A stretch of 64,000 bases of DNA from JACRAV01 sp964571235 (GCA_964571235.1 CAZNAI010000004.1:620001-684000), one strand, 5' to 3'. Positions 24,078 to 34,461 are shown, numbered from the stretch's first letter. Notes: a model not told the origin generated them from the sequence alone. Translations and numbers: made by a program.

Positions 24078-26592
24078 TTATGACGAGTTTGCCGATCTGT
24101 GTCCGCTCTGCCGCTTCGACAACCCAATAGTAGAGACCCGAAACGACTGATTGGGTGTTTCGGGTAATCAGGTCCCAACTGTCATGCATCGACATCGGCC
24201 CGCCTTGTGGAAAGTTGTGGTCGATCTCTCGGATAAGATCACCATCCAACGACAATATCGAGATCTTACAAACAGCCGGCAGATTCGCAAAATGAACAAG
24301 CCGCGCTCGCTCAGACGCCAGATTCCCCTGACGATTCTCGTATCCGTCAGCGGCATAGTCGATATCGATCCGGTATGGATTGGGCCACACATACACGTTT
24401 AACCGCTGATCAGAAACGCTGTCGGACGAAGGGAGGGCGAAATCCTGAATCGTGTTGTTCACAGGAGGGGTTTCCAGTGGCGGCAGTCCTGACTTTGGAG
24501 AGCCGAAATCGAGCGCGGTGACTGAGACAAAGTAGGGGACTGTCGGCAATAGATCCTCGATCACATATTCATACTCATAAAACTTGGGAAGTCGGATCCC
24601 ATGTTCGACCGTCACATCCTCGTCGCGCCATGCCGATGTATCCACTCCCGGATCGATTGCCTCCGGATACACTTTGTGTATTCCCTTCGGAGTATTCAAA
24701 TCGTCGACATTCCCGGCGTGTGGCGCAAAATAGTAGTACTCGCCGTTGTCATAGAGTGGATTGGATCGAGGATACAGCGACGGCGAAAACGACTCGCCGT
24801 ACACCTGGCGGAGCGAGTCTATTGTAAATGGAATTTCTTCTACCACCCACGTGGAACCGTCGGTAGACTCCTGGTCATACCGAAACCGGGTGTAATCTTC
24901 GCGGTCATACGATGAAAGCAAGCTAAACGACGACGCCCGTTCATCCCGGGCCAGATAGACATTATACCCCTCAAAATCTGCTCTCCGTAGGAACACGTCG
25001 GGGGTCGTCTCGGAGAGAAACCCGTTCCATCGAATAGAGAACTTTCCGGCCGATGGAATGACCTTCAGCTTTGGCGCAGGAGGTGGGCTGGCTCCGCGGA
25101 AATCAGGAACACCATCTCCTTGATACCAGAAAGTGTCGGTTGAATCGCACACCCGAAACCGGCCGAAAAACTCGTCTCCGTCGGTATCCACTCCCGGATT
25201 GTCGTACACCCACGACGCCCAGCGCGAGTTAAGCGCCAATTGCGAGAAATCCAGACTTTCGTAATATCCCGATGGCGACTGAGAATTGAAAAGGTCGGCA
25301 AAATCTGATGGGTGACTATGAAAGTTCGTACCGCCAACCCAGGCGAACGAGACCGGCAAGTGTTGTCCAGGCTCGATATCGAATGGTCCAAAAGAGAGCA
25401 AGTACCTGCAATCATATCCTGCGGCAAAACGGTCGGCATTTTGAGGGGGAGGAAGCCACCCGGATTGCGAATGGTCCAGTGCCGAAAACAAGAGGTCGTA
25501 ATCGAATTCCGAGTGCCTCATAAGATAATATTTGGCTCGATCACCCTGCGGCGTACCCAAACCGGTGCCGATGGCACGAAATGGATCAGCAGGGTTCCCG
25601 ATCTGGCGCGGTCCGAAATCGGCCGACGGGTCTGAGTAATTTGTTATCCACCAATTAAACGAGTAGTCGAGTGAATCTGACGGGGTTCGCACAACCCGAG
25701 TCCCCAGCACACTTCGAGTAGAACGAAAATCCCACTCTACGCCAACCGGGTCGCCATCGTTGTCGCCGTGGTATGCAATATTCACCGTGTCTATAAAGTT
25801 GCATCCCTCGGGCGCAGGCTGGGTACGCCGGAATCCAACAATGTCATCTTCCCATCCCACTGGACCGTTACGAGAGATATGCCACATGTCGCCATCGATC
25901 CAAATCCCCATGTAAACTCGCTTCAGCCGCGACTGGCCAATATTCTCGATGTCGTAGTCAAACAATATGAAGTCGTCAGCGTAACTGTAGCTCCAGGCCA
26001 TTGAAGTTTGCCGGACCTTGACTCCCAATGGTCGGTGCGACCGGCCGTCGGTTTGATCTCGTCCAACAAACGACCCATTGGTGAGCGTGTCGTAGTATTC
26101 AACTCTCAAATCTTCCTCGGAACGAGCCGACAGATCGTAAAACTTGCTATTCGGATCAATCGACAACATCTGCACTTTGCCGAGGGGGTCGACATCCGGC
26201 TGAAATTCCTGCGTCGCGTAGTAGTCCTCCGACCCGCAGGAAACAAGCGTGTCGCGCCCCACGACCGCGCCAATCCAAAAAGCGCCAATCCAGAGACTGG
26301 TGATGTCGGAGTTTTTCGGGTAAAAACAAGATGTAACATTTTTGCCGGTAAAGGGATCGAGCATGGTCTGGCCAAACGTGCCGATGGTCCCGTCGTTGGC
26401 TATGATCAACTGCATATTACTGCGCGAGTGAAATCCATAGTCCAACACGGGGCCGTCCGCTGAGACGTGGCCGAGGTGATTGATTGGATAGTCGCGCTTG
26501 GGATTCGATTCAGAAAAGAGATTGCCGCTACCGAGCAATAAAACGGCCGCCGAATATAGGAGCAGTCGGCGGCCGATAACTGAGAACATCAT
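24070..26592 (-). CDS. Large secreted protein with C-terminal sorting domain, third member of a tandem trio
   Basis: About 840 residues with an N-terminal signal peptide (starting MMFSVIGRRLLLYSAAVLLL; ATG at 26592 or 26589, no clear ribosome site). Shared blocks with its two upstream neighbours: NDGTIGTFG, WIGAFWIGAVVGRDTLVS, MAWSYSYADDFILFDYDIEN, LLSFGPFDIEPGQHLPVSF and GDGVPDFRGASPPPAP. A fibronectin-like region with DFEGYNVYLARDERASSFSL follows. The end has the WPNPYR linker and a FlgD-like Ig domain closing SGLYYWVVEAAERTQIGKLVIIK, the FCB type-A sorting pattern. It is shorter than the other two, has fewer Cys, and follows its neighbour by about 20 bases. No enzymatic motif recognised. 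Confidence 0.82.
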   Translation of the reverse strand: MMFSVIGRRLLLYSAAVLLLGSGNLFSESNPKRDYPINHLGHVSADGPVLDYGFHSRSNMQLIIANDGTIGTFGQTMLDPFTGKNVTSCFYPKNSDITSLWIGAFWIGAVVGRDTLVSCGSEDYYATQEFQPDVDPLGKVQMLSIDPNSKFYDLSARSEEDLRVEYYDTLTNGSFVGRDQTDGRSHRPLGVKVRQTSMAWSYSYADDFILFDYDIENIGQSRLKRVYMGIWIDGDMWHISRNGPVGWEDDIVGFRRTQPAPEGCNFIDTVNIAYHGDNDGDPVGVEWDFRSTRSVLGTRVVRTPSDSLDYSFNWWITNYSDPSADFGPRQIGNPADPFRAIGTGLGTPQGDRAKYYLMRHSEFDYDLLFSALDHSQSGWLPPPQNADRFAAGYDCRYLLSFGPFDIEPGQHLPVSFAWVGGTNFHSHPSDFADLFNSQSPSGYYESLDFSQLALNSRWASWVYDNPGVDTDGDEFFGRFRVCDSTDTFWYQGDGVPDFRGASPPPAPKLKVIPSAGKFSIRWNGFLSETTPDVFLRRADFEGYNVYLARDERASSFSLLSSYDREDYTRFRYDQESTDGSTWVVEEIPFTIDSLRQVYGESFSPSLYPRSNPLYDNGEYYYFAPHAGNVDDLNTPKGIHKVYPEAIDPGVDTSAWRDEDVTVEHGIRLPKFYEYEYVIEDLLPTVPYFVSVTALDFGSPKSGLPPLETPPVNNTIQDFALPSSDSVSDQRLNVYVWPNPYRIDIDYAADGYENRQGNLASERARLVHFANLPAVCKISILSLDGDLIREIDHNFPQGGPMSMHDSWDLITRNTQSVVSGLYYWVVEAAERTQIGKLVIIK

Positions 26593-26611
26593 GTATACAA
26601 TCACACGCTTG

Positions 26612-29236
26612 CTACATGATAATGACCAATTTGCCTATCTGAACATTGCCGTCTGGCGATTCCACCGTCCAGTAATACAATCCTGAGACCACAAGCTGGG
26701 TGTTGCGGGTAATCATATCCCACGTCTCATGCGTGGACAGCGGATCCGCCGCCACTACATCGTGAGACAGCTCCCGCACCAAATCACCGTCGAGCGTGAA
26801 GATTCTGATTGTGCACTTGGGCGGCAGGTTGTAGAAGTGCACTTTTCGGTTACGATCGGGAACTTGCGCCCGTTCGGCCTGAGTTGTCCCCTCAAATCCC
26901 TTCAGGGCGTAATCCCCATCGAGCCGGTACGGATTCGGGTAGACCTCTACTTTGAGGTTCTCGGCCTGAACTGCAGTCTGTGACTCAAGCGCGTACGTAA
27001 CTGCAGGCCGGAGCGATCTCTCCGATTCAAGCGACGGGAGACCCGACGACGGTGAGCCGTAGTCGAAAGATGTCACGCTGACATAGTACTTGATCGTGGG
27101 CAGAAGGTCCTTAATGTCGTACTCGTACTCGTAGTACTTGAAGAAGCCGTCCTCGGTCGTATCGGTAGCCAGACATGAGTCTTTATTGATAGTCGTGGGC
27201 TTGTCCTGAGTAGGAAAACGCTTGCGAATATTGGTCGACACACCCAGTTCCGAGCGGTTGTAGTCCTGGGCAGTGAAATAGAAGACCGAATCAGGAAACG
27301 CAAGGAGACGGAGCGGATTACCGCGCGGGTGATTCAGCGGATGGAATGAGGAATCATTGCATCCACCTGACGCATAGGCGCATCGGAGTTCAGACAGCGT
27401 GTAGGGGATGTCTCTCAAGACAAAATCTCCGCCGACTCCGGCTTCAGGGTCCCACTGGTATTTGTTGTAGTCCTCTCTATCGTATGAATCTAACAGTGTG
27501 TAGCTGGCCGAGCGGTCATCGCGCGAGTAGTAAATGCGGTACCCTTCGAAATCCTTCTCACGTGAGAAAGCGTCGGCCGAGGTCTCGGAAAGAAGCCCAT
27601 TGAAGTAGACTTTGACCTCTCCGACCGACGGCAGAACGCGCAGTCCACCCCATGAACCGGGAGCCGGAGGCGGTGAGGCTCCCCGGAAGTCCGGTACGCC
27701 GTCACCCTGTACCCAAATGGTATCTTCGAATTGAAATGCCGTGTCAAAAACAGTAAAGGTGTCAGGTGGGTTGCCTTTTAGAATTGTATCAACTCTGAGG
27801 ACAGCCCCCGAGGCGCAAACCCGATACGTTCCAAAGTAGTCATCACTATCGGTGTCATATCCCGGGGTATCGTAAATCCACGACGACCATGTGCAGTTGT
27901 AACCAAAGTTTGAAAAGTCCAAGTTCTCTTCGTATGCCACCGGATTTCCCGGCAGATTGGACAGGTTGTTCTCAATATGGTGAAACTTTCGACCGCCCAC
28001 ATAGGCAAAGGAAACCGGTAGCACCTGGCCCGGCTCAATATCAAAAGGCCCAAATGACAGGAGGTATCGTGTATCCAGCGACTGGGAGATAGTCGGCGCC
28101 TCCGGGGGCGGATACATCCACTGCTCGTCGGTCGGCCGAATGCTCGCGGTGAAGGGCTGATCGTAATCGAACTCGCCATTCTTAAGGAAGTAGTATTTGT
28201 TCCGGTCGCCTTCGGGTGTGCCGATTCCACCGGTTCCCAAGTCGCGGTACGTAGCTCGTCCCTGAGGGCCAAAATCGCGTGACGGCGTCGTGTTGCCAAC
28301 CCACCAATTGAACGATACTTCCAAAGAGTCGGATGGCGTTCGCACAATTCGGGTACCGGTAACACTCGGCACACCGCCTCCCTCAGAAAGCAGGTCGCCG
28401 TCGTTATCAGCGATCCAGGCGGCATTAATCGTGTCGTCATACTGACACGCCTGGCTGGGGGAGTACCAAGCCGGAAGTACACGACGGAACCCGCACACGT
28501 CGTCCTGGGCTCCCGCATTGCCGATTGAACTCGGGTAGACATCGGCGTCGACGTATACCCCCATGTATGTTCGTTTGAGACGGGTGGAACCGATATTTCT
28601 GATGGCGTAGTCAAACAACACAAAGTCCTTGGCGTATGAGTACGACCAGGCGAAAGAGCGCTGGCTGACTTCAATGTGTAGCGGCCGGTGGGAACGATTA
28701 TCCAGACCGTCGCGAGTTAATCCGGGACAATTACTGGTGCACGTGTCATAATAAACTGCAATCAGGTCCTGCTCGGAGATGGCGCCGTCATACTGCGGCT
28801 TGGAGGGATCTGTAATCGAACGGGTGATGATGTCGCCAAGAGGAGCGATATCGGGAAACAACTCGTGGCCCGTCACCGACCAGCCGTCAGCGCCGGTCGA
28901 AACGAGTGTATCTCGGCCCGAGACCGCGCCGATCCAAAACGCCCCCGCAAACAAATACCTGGTATTGGAACCTTTGGGATACTCACAAGGATGGACCCGT
29001 GCTCCGGTAAAGCAGTCCGGGCCGCCGTTATCATCGTAATCGCCAAAAGTACCATTGTTTGAAACGCCCAGCACCATATCGCCGATATTGTGTTCGGTGA
29101 TACAGACTGCCGGGCCTGCCGCTGACTGGTTGCCTGGGTTTGTTCCGCCAACATAGTTGGCCCGGCCCAGAACGCCGGTCGCTGATACACATGTGAGCCC
29201 GAGGAGGATTATTCCAGTGTTTACCGACTTTTTCAT
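26612..29236 (-). CDS. Large secreted protein with C-terminal sorting domain, second member of a tandem trio
   Basis: A 874-residue exported protein; the start at ATG 29236 (MKKSVNTGIILLGLTCVSATG) has AGAGG upstream and gives a clean signal peptide. It shares the trio's blocks: NNGTFGDYDDN, GAFWIGAVSGRDTLVS, FAWSYSYAKDFVLFDYAIRN, LLSFGPFDIEPGQVLPVSF and VQGDGVPDFRGASPPPAP. The fibronectin-like region reads DFEGYRIYYSRDDRSASYTL, and the C-terminal domain has YPNPYRLDGDYALKG and ends SGLYYWTVESPDGNVQIGKLVIIM. Paired cysteines near the N-terminus (DCFTGARVHPCEYPKG) suggest disulfides. It is preceded by a separate leader region with a terminator for the third paralog. Confidence 0.82.
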   Translation of the reverse strand: MKKSVNTGIILLGLTCVSATGVLGRANYVGGTNPGNQSAAGPAVCITEHNIGDMVLGVSNNGTFGDYDDNGGPDCFTGARVHPCEYPKGSNTRYLFAGAFWIGAVSGRDTLVSTGADGWSVTGHELFPDIAPLGDIITRSITDPSKPQYDGAISEQDLIAVYYDTCTSNCPGLTRDGLDNRSHRPLHIEVSQRSFAWSYSYAKDFVLFDYAIRNIGSTRLKRTYMGVYVDADVYPSSIGNAGAQDDVCGFRRVLPAWYSPSQACQYDDTINAAWIADNDGDLLSEGGGVPSVTGTRIVRTPSDSLEVSFNWWVGNTTPSRDFGPQGRATYRDLGTGGIGTPEGDRNKYYFLKNGEFDYDQPFTASIRPTDEQWMYPPPEAPTISQSLDTRYLLSFGPFDIEPGQVLPVSFAYVGGRKFHHIENNLSNLPGNPVAYEENLDFSNFGYNCTWSSWIYDTPGYDTDSDDYFGTYRVCASGAVLRVDTILKGNPPDTFTVFDTAFQFEDTIWVQGDGVPDFRGASPPPAPGSWGGLRVLPSVGEVKVYFNGLLSETSADAFSREKDFEGYRIYYSRDDRSASYTLLDSYDREDYNKYQWDPEAGVGGDFVLRDIPYTLSELRCAYASGGCNDSSFHPLNHPRGNPLRLLAFPDSVFYFTAQDYNRSELGVSTNIRKRFPTQDKPTTINKDSCLATDTTEDGFFKYYEYEYDIKDLLPTIKYYVSVTSFDYGSPSSGLPSLESERSLRPAVTYALESQTAVQAENLKVEVYPNPYRLDGDYALKGFEGTTQAERAQVPDRNRKVHFYNLPPKCTIRIFTLDGDLVRELSHDVVAADPLSTHETWDMITRNTQLVVSGLYYWTVESPDGNVQIGKLVIIM

Positions 29237-29433
29237 ATGTCTGCCTCTTTGCACCAACCTATTTCACCATAGACGTCCCAAGCCAGAAATTGGGCAATTC
29301 CAAAACCGCTCCGGCCGGTTGGGGTCGTCCAGTTTGAACCCCAATTCTATTGTATTCCGCCCCGCTTGGCAACCGCTTTGGCACTAAAAGTTTATTCGCT
29401 CGTTTTCGGCCTGAGAACGCAGAAAATGCGGCC

Positions 29434-29470
29434 AAAATGCAAAGCGGCCGGACAATCGGTGTCCAGCCGC
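29434..29470 (-). terminator. Intrinsic terminator after the first trio gene
   Basis: On the minus strand GCGGCTGGACA, loop CCGAT, TGTCCGGCCGC forms an 11-bp stem with one G-U pair, followed by TTTGCATTTT. It lies 28 bases beyond the stop of the gene at 29498, so the first trio member can be transcribed separately from the next two. The remaining 29237-29433 region should hold the promoter for the other two genes; no clear promoter was picked out by eye. Confidence 0.75.
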
Positions 29471-29497
29471 CGCAAAGCTCATGTGTGGCTCGGAAAC

Positions 29498-32125
29498 CTA
29501 CATAATGAGTACGACCTTACCGATTTGTACACGCCCGTCTTCTCCTTCAACCGTCCAGTAATAGAGTCCGGAAACGGCCAATTGGGTATTGCGGGTGATC
29601 AGATCCCAATAGTCGTGGTTGGAGAGGGGGTCAGCGGCCGAAATGTCATGGTTGATTTCGCGCACCAAGTCACCGTCGATCGTGAAAATGCGGATCATAC
29701 ACTTGGGTGGCAAGTTTGCAAAATGGACGACTCGTACTCGGTCGTCCGGGCGATCACGGTCGCCACGGCCTTCAAAACCGTCAAGTCGATAATTCCCGTC
29801 TGTTCGGTACGGATTGGGGTAGACGAATACATCGAGGTTCTGGGCGGCTACTTCCTCTGAGTTTGCCAGCGCATACGTCACTTTTGAATTCACGCTCGGA
29901 GAGGATTCAAGTGATGCCAATCCCGATCTCGGTGAACCAAAATCGAAGGCGGTCACATTGACATAATAGGGAACCGTGGGAAGCAGGTCCACGATCTCAT
30001 ACTCATACTCAAAGTATTTGAAATACCCCTCGGCCGTGGTGTCATCCGCCGCACAGGAATCTTTGTCCAACGAAATCGGGTATGCCTGATTGGGGTAGAT
30101 CTTGCGAATATCGGTCGAGACGCCGAACTCCGACTGGTTGAAATCCTGTGGGACAAAGAAAAACAGCGACTCTGGAAAAGCAGAAAGCTGTAGCGGATTG
30201 TCTCTTCTGTAGTCCAGGGGCTTAAATGAAGTGTCATTGCATCCGCCTTCAGCATACTTGCACCGCAGTTCCGAAAGTGAGAACGGGGCATCTTTAAGCA
30301 CCCAGCTTCCGCCCGCCCCTTCACTTGGATCCCAAAAGTACTTGCTAAAGTCGAGGCGGTCATACGAGGTGAGAATCGAGTAACTCGATCTACGATCATC
30401 CCGCGCCAAATACACGCGGTAGCCTTCGAAATCAAGGACGCGCGAAAAGACATCTCGCGTCGCTTCGGACCGGACCCCGTTAAACTTGACCAATATCTTT
30501 CCAACTGTCGGATACACACGAACATCGGGAGCGGGTGGCGGCGACGCACCCTGAAAGTCGGGAATGCCGTCACCCTGATACCAGACGGTGTCGGCAATCG
30601 TATACACGTACCCAGAGTCGGCCAACGTGTCGATCACCAGCGGGTTTGTGGTAATGGTGTCATAGGTGGTGTCATACCAACAGCAACTTGAATCGTTTCC
30701 GGCATTGCAGATATGAAAGATACCGGCAAAGCCGTCAGTATCGGTATCATACCCAGGATTGTCGTACACCCAGGACGACCAAATCGCATTGTATCCAAGA
30801 TTTGAGAAATCCACGTTGGAGTAATACTCCTCGGGATTCCCCGGCAAATTGCTTAAATTATTGGGCTTGGTGTGAAATTTGTCGCCGCCGACAAACGAAA
30901 AGGAAATTGGCAAAGTCTGACCAGGTTCAATGTCGAAGGGGCCGAAGGAGAGCAGATAGCGGGTGTCAAAACCGTCCGCAATGTCTCCCGCGAGGCTTTG
31001 AGTCGGATATTTCCAGATCGTGTCGCTCGGCTCGATCGATGCGGTATAAACCTGATCGTAGTCAAACTCGCCATTTTTGAGAAACGCGTACTTGTTCCGG
31101 TCACCGGAGGGGGTTCCGTTGCCACCGGTTCCGAGGTCGCGTGTGTCACTCAAGTGCCGTGGGCCGAAATCAAGAGGGGATGAGGCGTTTGATACCCACC
31201 AGTTGAAAGAAACATCAAGCGAATCGGATGGTGTTCGGACGATTCGGGTACCGGTTAACGCCGGAGTCGGCGGCTGGCCGGTCAGGTCGCCATCATTATC
31301 GGCAATCCACGCAATATTAATGGTGTCTTCCCATTCGCAACGATTGGTTGAATAGAAAGCCGGTAGCGATTGACGAAATCCGCAGATGTCGTCGGAAAAG
31401 CCGTTCGGGTTGGATTGTGCCGCAACGTCGGCATCGACATACACTCCCATATACACGCGCTTGATTCGCGAATTTCCGATGTTGCGCACTGCATAGTCAA
31501 ATAGTACAAAGCTCTCGGCGTACGTATATGACCAGGCAAAAGATCGTTCGGTGATCTCGACATTCAAAGGGCGATGTGACCGCTGATCGATAGCGTCTCG
31601 TCCCAATCCCTGACAATCACGCGAACAAGTGTCGTAGTAGACCGATATGAAATCTTCCTCCGAAATCGCGCCTTCAAACGTCGAGGCGGATGGATCTACT
31701 ATGGAGCGATAGATCATGTTTCCAATGGGTGCCTGATCCGGGTGAAATTCGTTTCCGCCGCCCACCCAACCATCGCCACCCGAAGATACCAGCGTGTCGC
31801 GTCCCGACACTGCACCGATCCAAAATAGTCCGGCGAAGAGATACGTGGTGCGGCTCCCTTTAGGATACTCGCAAGACTGGTTGACTTCCCCGGTAAAACA
31901 ATCCTGAGGTCCCTTCTGATACCCGGTGCCGATCGTCCCGTTATTGTTAACGGTCAGGACGATTCTCCCGATCTGATGCATCGCCTGGCAATACGATGGC
32001 GACGCGGCAGTCGTATAGACCGAATCTCCGGGGTTGAAACTTGCACGGCCCAATACGGATTGGGTTAGTCCAAATACGCCTGCACAAAGGCAAACGGCTA
32101 TCCTTACGGTTCGCAATGAAATCAT
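29498..32125 (-). CDS. Large secreted protein with C-terminal sorting domain, first member of a tandem trio
   Basis: A 875-residue exported protein beginning at ATG 32125 (MISLRTVRIAVCLCAGVFGL, signal peptide) with GAGG upstream. It is most similar to the second trio member. Shared blocks are NNNGTIGTGYQK, GLFWIGAVSGRDTLVS, FAWSYTYAESFVLFDYAVRN, LLSFGPFDIEPGQTLPISF, YQGDGIPDFQGASPPPAP and DFEGYRVYLARDDRRSSYSI. An additional Cys-rich insert (CNAGNDSSCCWYDTTYD) precedes the GDGIPDF block. The C-terminus has YPNPYRTDGNYRLDGFEG and ends SGLYYWTVEGEDGRVQIGKVVLIM. No catalytic motif recognised; likely a surface or secreted structural protein. Confidence 0.82.
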   Translation of the reverse strand: MISLRTVRIAVCLCAGVFGLTQSVLGRASFNPGDSVYTTAASPSYCQAMHQIGRIVLTVNNNGTIGTGYQKGPQDCFTGEVNQSCEYPKGSRTTYLFAGLFWIGAVSGRDTLVSSGGDGWVGGGNEFHPDQAPIGNMIYRSIVDPSASTFEGAISEEDFISVYYDTCSRDCQGLGRDAIDQRSHRPLNVEITERSFAWSYTYAESFVLFDYAVRNIGNSRIKRVYMGVYVDADVAAQSNPNGFSDDICGFRQSLPAFYSTNRCEWEDTINIAWIADNDGDLTGQPPTPALTGTRIVRTPSDSLDVSFNWWVSNASSPLDFGPRHLSDTRDLGTGGNGTPSGDRNKYAFLKNGEFDYDQVYTASIEPSDTIWKYPTQSLAGDIADGFDTRYLLSFGPFDIEPGQTLPISFSFVGGDKFHTKPNNLSNLPGNPEEYYSNVDFSNLGYNAIWSSWVYDNPGYDTDTDGFAGIFHICNAGNDSSCCWYDTTYDTITTNPLVIDTLADSGYVYTIADTVWYQGDGIPDFQGASPPPAPDVRVYPTVGKILVKFNGVRSEATRDVFSRVLDFEGYRVYLARDDRRSSYSILTSYDRLDFSKYFWDPSEGAGGSWVLKDAPFSLSELRCKYAEGGCNDTSFKPLDYRRDNPLQLSAFPESLFFFVPQDFNQSEFGVSTDIRKIYPNQAYPISLDKDSCAADDTTAEGYFKYFEYEYEIVDLLPTVPYYVNVTAFDFGSPRSGLASLESSPSVNSKVTYALANSEEVAAQNLDVFVYPNPYRTDGNYRLDGFEGRGDRDRPDDRVRVVHFANLPPKCMIRIFTIDGDLVREINHDISAADPLSNHDYWDLITRNTQLAVSGLYYWTVEGEDGRVQIGKVVLIM

Positions 32126-32257
32126 TCCACTTTTCCTCAACCTATGAGTCTTAACAATCGCCAATTATATCGATCTGCGGTGGCCAAGTCAAGCTATCCT
32201 ATGACGCCCGAACGGGTTGGTTTGTGAAGTCTCGGGCTCAAAATAACCGACACCGCA

Positions 32258-32287
32258 CAAAAAAAACTCCGGCCCGACGGCCGGAGT
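32258..32287 (-). terminator. Intrinsic terminator after the M16 operon
   Basis: On the minus strand ACTCCGGCC, loop GTCG, GGCCGGAGT is a perfect 9-bp stem, followed by TTTTTTTTG. It lies about 24 bases beyond the stop of the M16 gene at 32311 and upstream of the first trio gene. Confidence 0.85.
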
Positions 32288-32310
32288 CTTTACAGATATT
32301 GAGTGCTCAA

Positions 32311-34446
32311 TCAGGGCTTGTCAAAGGCGCCTGCAGGAACCTCCGGATTCACTAAAATCTCAGACCAGTTAATGGTCGCGAACTTCTGTCCGGCCAGATT
32401 CTGGACAAACTTCTGGGGAATCTTAAGGCCTCCCGCCTCCGAATAGGCCTCCACGACCTGCTGTATAAGTCCTTCGCCAGCAGGAGTTTCACCAAAAAAT
32501 TCCATCCCGGCCATTGCTCCACTCGAGGCGTTAAGGGCCATCCGACACGCGGTCTTGCCGTCCGGCATGACAATAGCGACCCAATCAACCGTGGCGCCTG
32601 CTAAGTCAGACTGCCCGTCGTATACAGCCTTGTAAGCCGGTGCGTCTGAGGTCTGGAATATGGTTATCAGGTCATGGTTCCATTCGTCGCGGGCTTTCAC
32701 CATATCCTCTTCGGTCTTGGCTACTACGCCCCGAGCTCTTGGGTCGGTCTTCCAGCCGGTGTTGCCGTTATTGATGTCGTACATAGTCTGGCCCATCATG
32801 CTCATACTACCGCGAGATTTATCGGGTAACGCTTTGAGCTCTTCGACATTAATGGGGAACTCACCGTTGGGTGTGACGACCGCGATAATCCCTTTGTACG
32901 AAATGGCCTTCACAGCCTTGAATGCCGCCAGGCCTCCGTGAGCCGCCACAGCCTTGTCCAACAACTGTTTCCCCTTTGTCAGGTTGGCATCAGTCAGTGC
33001 GACCTCTTTGGTCGGCTCGCCCGAGGGAATGGTGACGTCGATATTTTCCACTGCGCCAAAACCAAGATCAGCCAGCGGAACATCAAAGTCCTTTGCTTTA
33101 CCCACGACGAGAATCTGCAGGGCGTCAGGGTGCAAACGGTTCTTGGCGGCCGCGGTGACCGCTTCCGGCGTCACCTGCTCAATTTTTTGCTTGAGTTGAA
33201 CGTTGAAATCAGCGGGAAGTCCGTTGAAGTCATAGTTCAGAAGTCGATTTATGACTTTGGACTTGGAATCAAACTGGAACACAAACGAATTGAGGTAGCC
33301 GTCTTTTCCCACTTTCATTTCGTCGGCCGTGGGCGCGTCCGTCTGTATCCGCTTGATTTCTTTAATGATCTCGCGAATCGCCTTGGCCGTTGTTTCAGAC
33401 TTGGTTGAGGCATAGTTATAGAAAATCCCGGGGTAGCTCACATTAGCAGTGTATACGCCGAAAACGGCATACGCGAGTCCCTCGCGGGACCGGACGCTGT
33501 TGAAGAGTCGGCTTCCGAATGACCCACCGAGAATCGTATTCATCACGGTGAGATCAGCGTAGTCCGGATCAGTCTGCAATCCGCCGACATGTCCCACATA
33601 AATCTTTGACTGATTGATGTCGTTCTTCTCAACGTAATGTACTTTCGATTCGTACTTGTACTCAACTTTCGGCGGTGGGGGAACTGGTGTGGTTCCCTTT
33701 TGCCACTTGCCAAAGTACTTGGTAAGCTTCGCAATCATCTCGCTCTTCTTGAAATCACCCCACACGGCAATCTGAATATTTTCCGGGTGAAACCACATCT
33801 TATGGAAAGCCGCAAGATCCTCGCGTGTCACCGCGTTGATGGTCGCATATTCAGGGTAGCGGGCGTAGGGGGAACCGACGCCGTAGATGATCTTTCTGAA
33901 TTCCCGCTCGCCAATCTCTTCGGCGTCGTCATTGCGCCGCGCGATAGTCGACCGTTGACTGACTTTCGCCAATTCGATCTTATCAGCATCAAAGACCGGA
34001 CGCTGAAGTACTTCGCTGAGGACTTCAAGGCCGAGATCGGTGTAATCACTCAGGGTATTCATGAACGCCGTGCCGTACAATAGATCGATCCCGGTCTCGA
34101 CCGTGGCGCCGACAGCTTCAAGTTGCTCGTCGATCTGATCGCCTGTCCACTTGGTAGTTCCGCCGGTACGCAGAACCTCGCCGCACATTTCGGCCATGCC
34201 GACTTTGTCGGCCGGTTCCAGATATGAGCCGCAGTTGATCCGGACCGAGGCGGTCACGGTTGGCAGGGAATGATCTTCGAGCAAGTAAATCCGCATGCCG
34301 TTGGGAAGAGTCTGTTTGTCAACCTGCGGGATTGACAAGGGATTCAATTTGGGGAATCGCGCGATAATCTCATCGACCGGCTGGGCCGCCAGAGAGCCGA
34401 CGAGCGCGACGAACATAACCAGAATTCCAATTGATACTTTTTTCAT
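32311..34446 (-). CDS. M16-family protein lacking the HxxEH site, with C-terminal extension
   Basis: Exported protein of 711 residues (signal peptide MKKVSIGILVMFVALVGSLAA). Residues about 45-475 form the two M16 domains, but at the metal site it reads GMAEMCGEVL. H-x-x-E-H is thus replaced by E86, G89 and E90, so it is probably non-catalytic. The Gly-rich C-domain pattern TILGGSFGSRLFNSVRSREGLAYAV is well preserved, as in the alpha (substrate-binding) subunits of M16B pairs. Residues about 485-711 form an extra domain starting KGKQLLDKAVAAHGGLAAFK, resembling LolA/outer-membrane-lipoprotein-sorting folds. It starts 15 bases after the catalytic partner; a heterodimer is likely. Confidence 0.85.
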   Translation of the reverse strand: MKKVSIGILVMFVALVGSLAAQPVDEIIARFPKLNPLSIPQVDKQTLPNGMRIYLLEDHSLPTVTASVRINCGSYLEPADKVGMAEMCGEVLRTGGTTKWTGDQIDEQLEAVGATVETGIDLLYGTAFMNTLSDYTDLGLEVLSEVLQRPVFDADKIELAKVSQRSTIARRNDDAEEIGEREFRKIIYGVGSPYARYPEYATINAVTREDLAAFHKMWFHPENIQIAVWGDFKKSEMIAKLTKYFGKWQKGTTPVPPPPKVEYKYESKVHYVEKNDINQSKIYVGHVGGLQTDPDYADLTVMNTILGGSFGSRLFNSVRSREGLAYAVFGVYTANVSYPGIFYNYASTKSETTAKAIREIIKEIKRIQTDAPTADEMKVGKDGYLNSFVFQFDSKSKVINRLLNYDFNGLPADFNVQLKQKIEQVTPEAVTAAAKNRLHPDALQILVVGKAKDFDVPLADLGFGAVENIDVTIPSGEPTKEVALTDANLTKGKQLLDKAVAAHGGLAAFKAVKAISYKGIIAVVTPNGEFPINVEELKALPDKSRGSMSMMGQTMYDINNGNTGWKTDPRARGVVAKTEEDMVKARDEWNHDLITIFQTSDAPAYKAVYDGQSDLAGATVDWVAIVMPDGKTACRMALNASSGAMAGMEFFGETPAGEGLIQQVVEAYSEAGGLKIPQKFVQNLAGQKFATINWSEILVNPEVPAGAFDKP

Positions 34447-34461
34447 GACTGTCCGCTCCGC

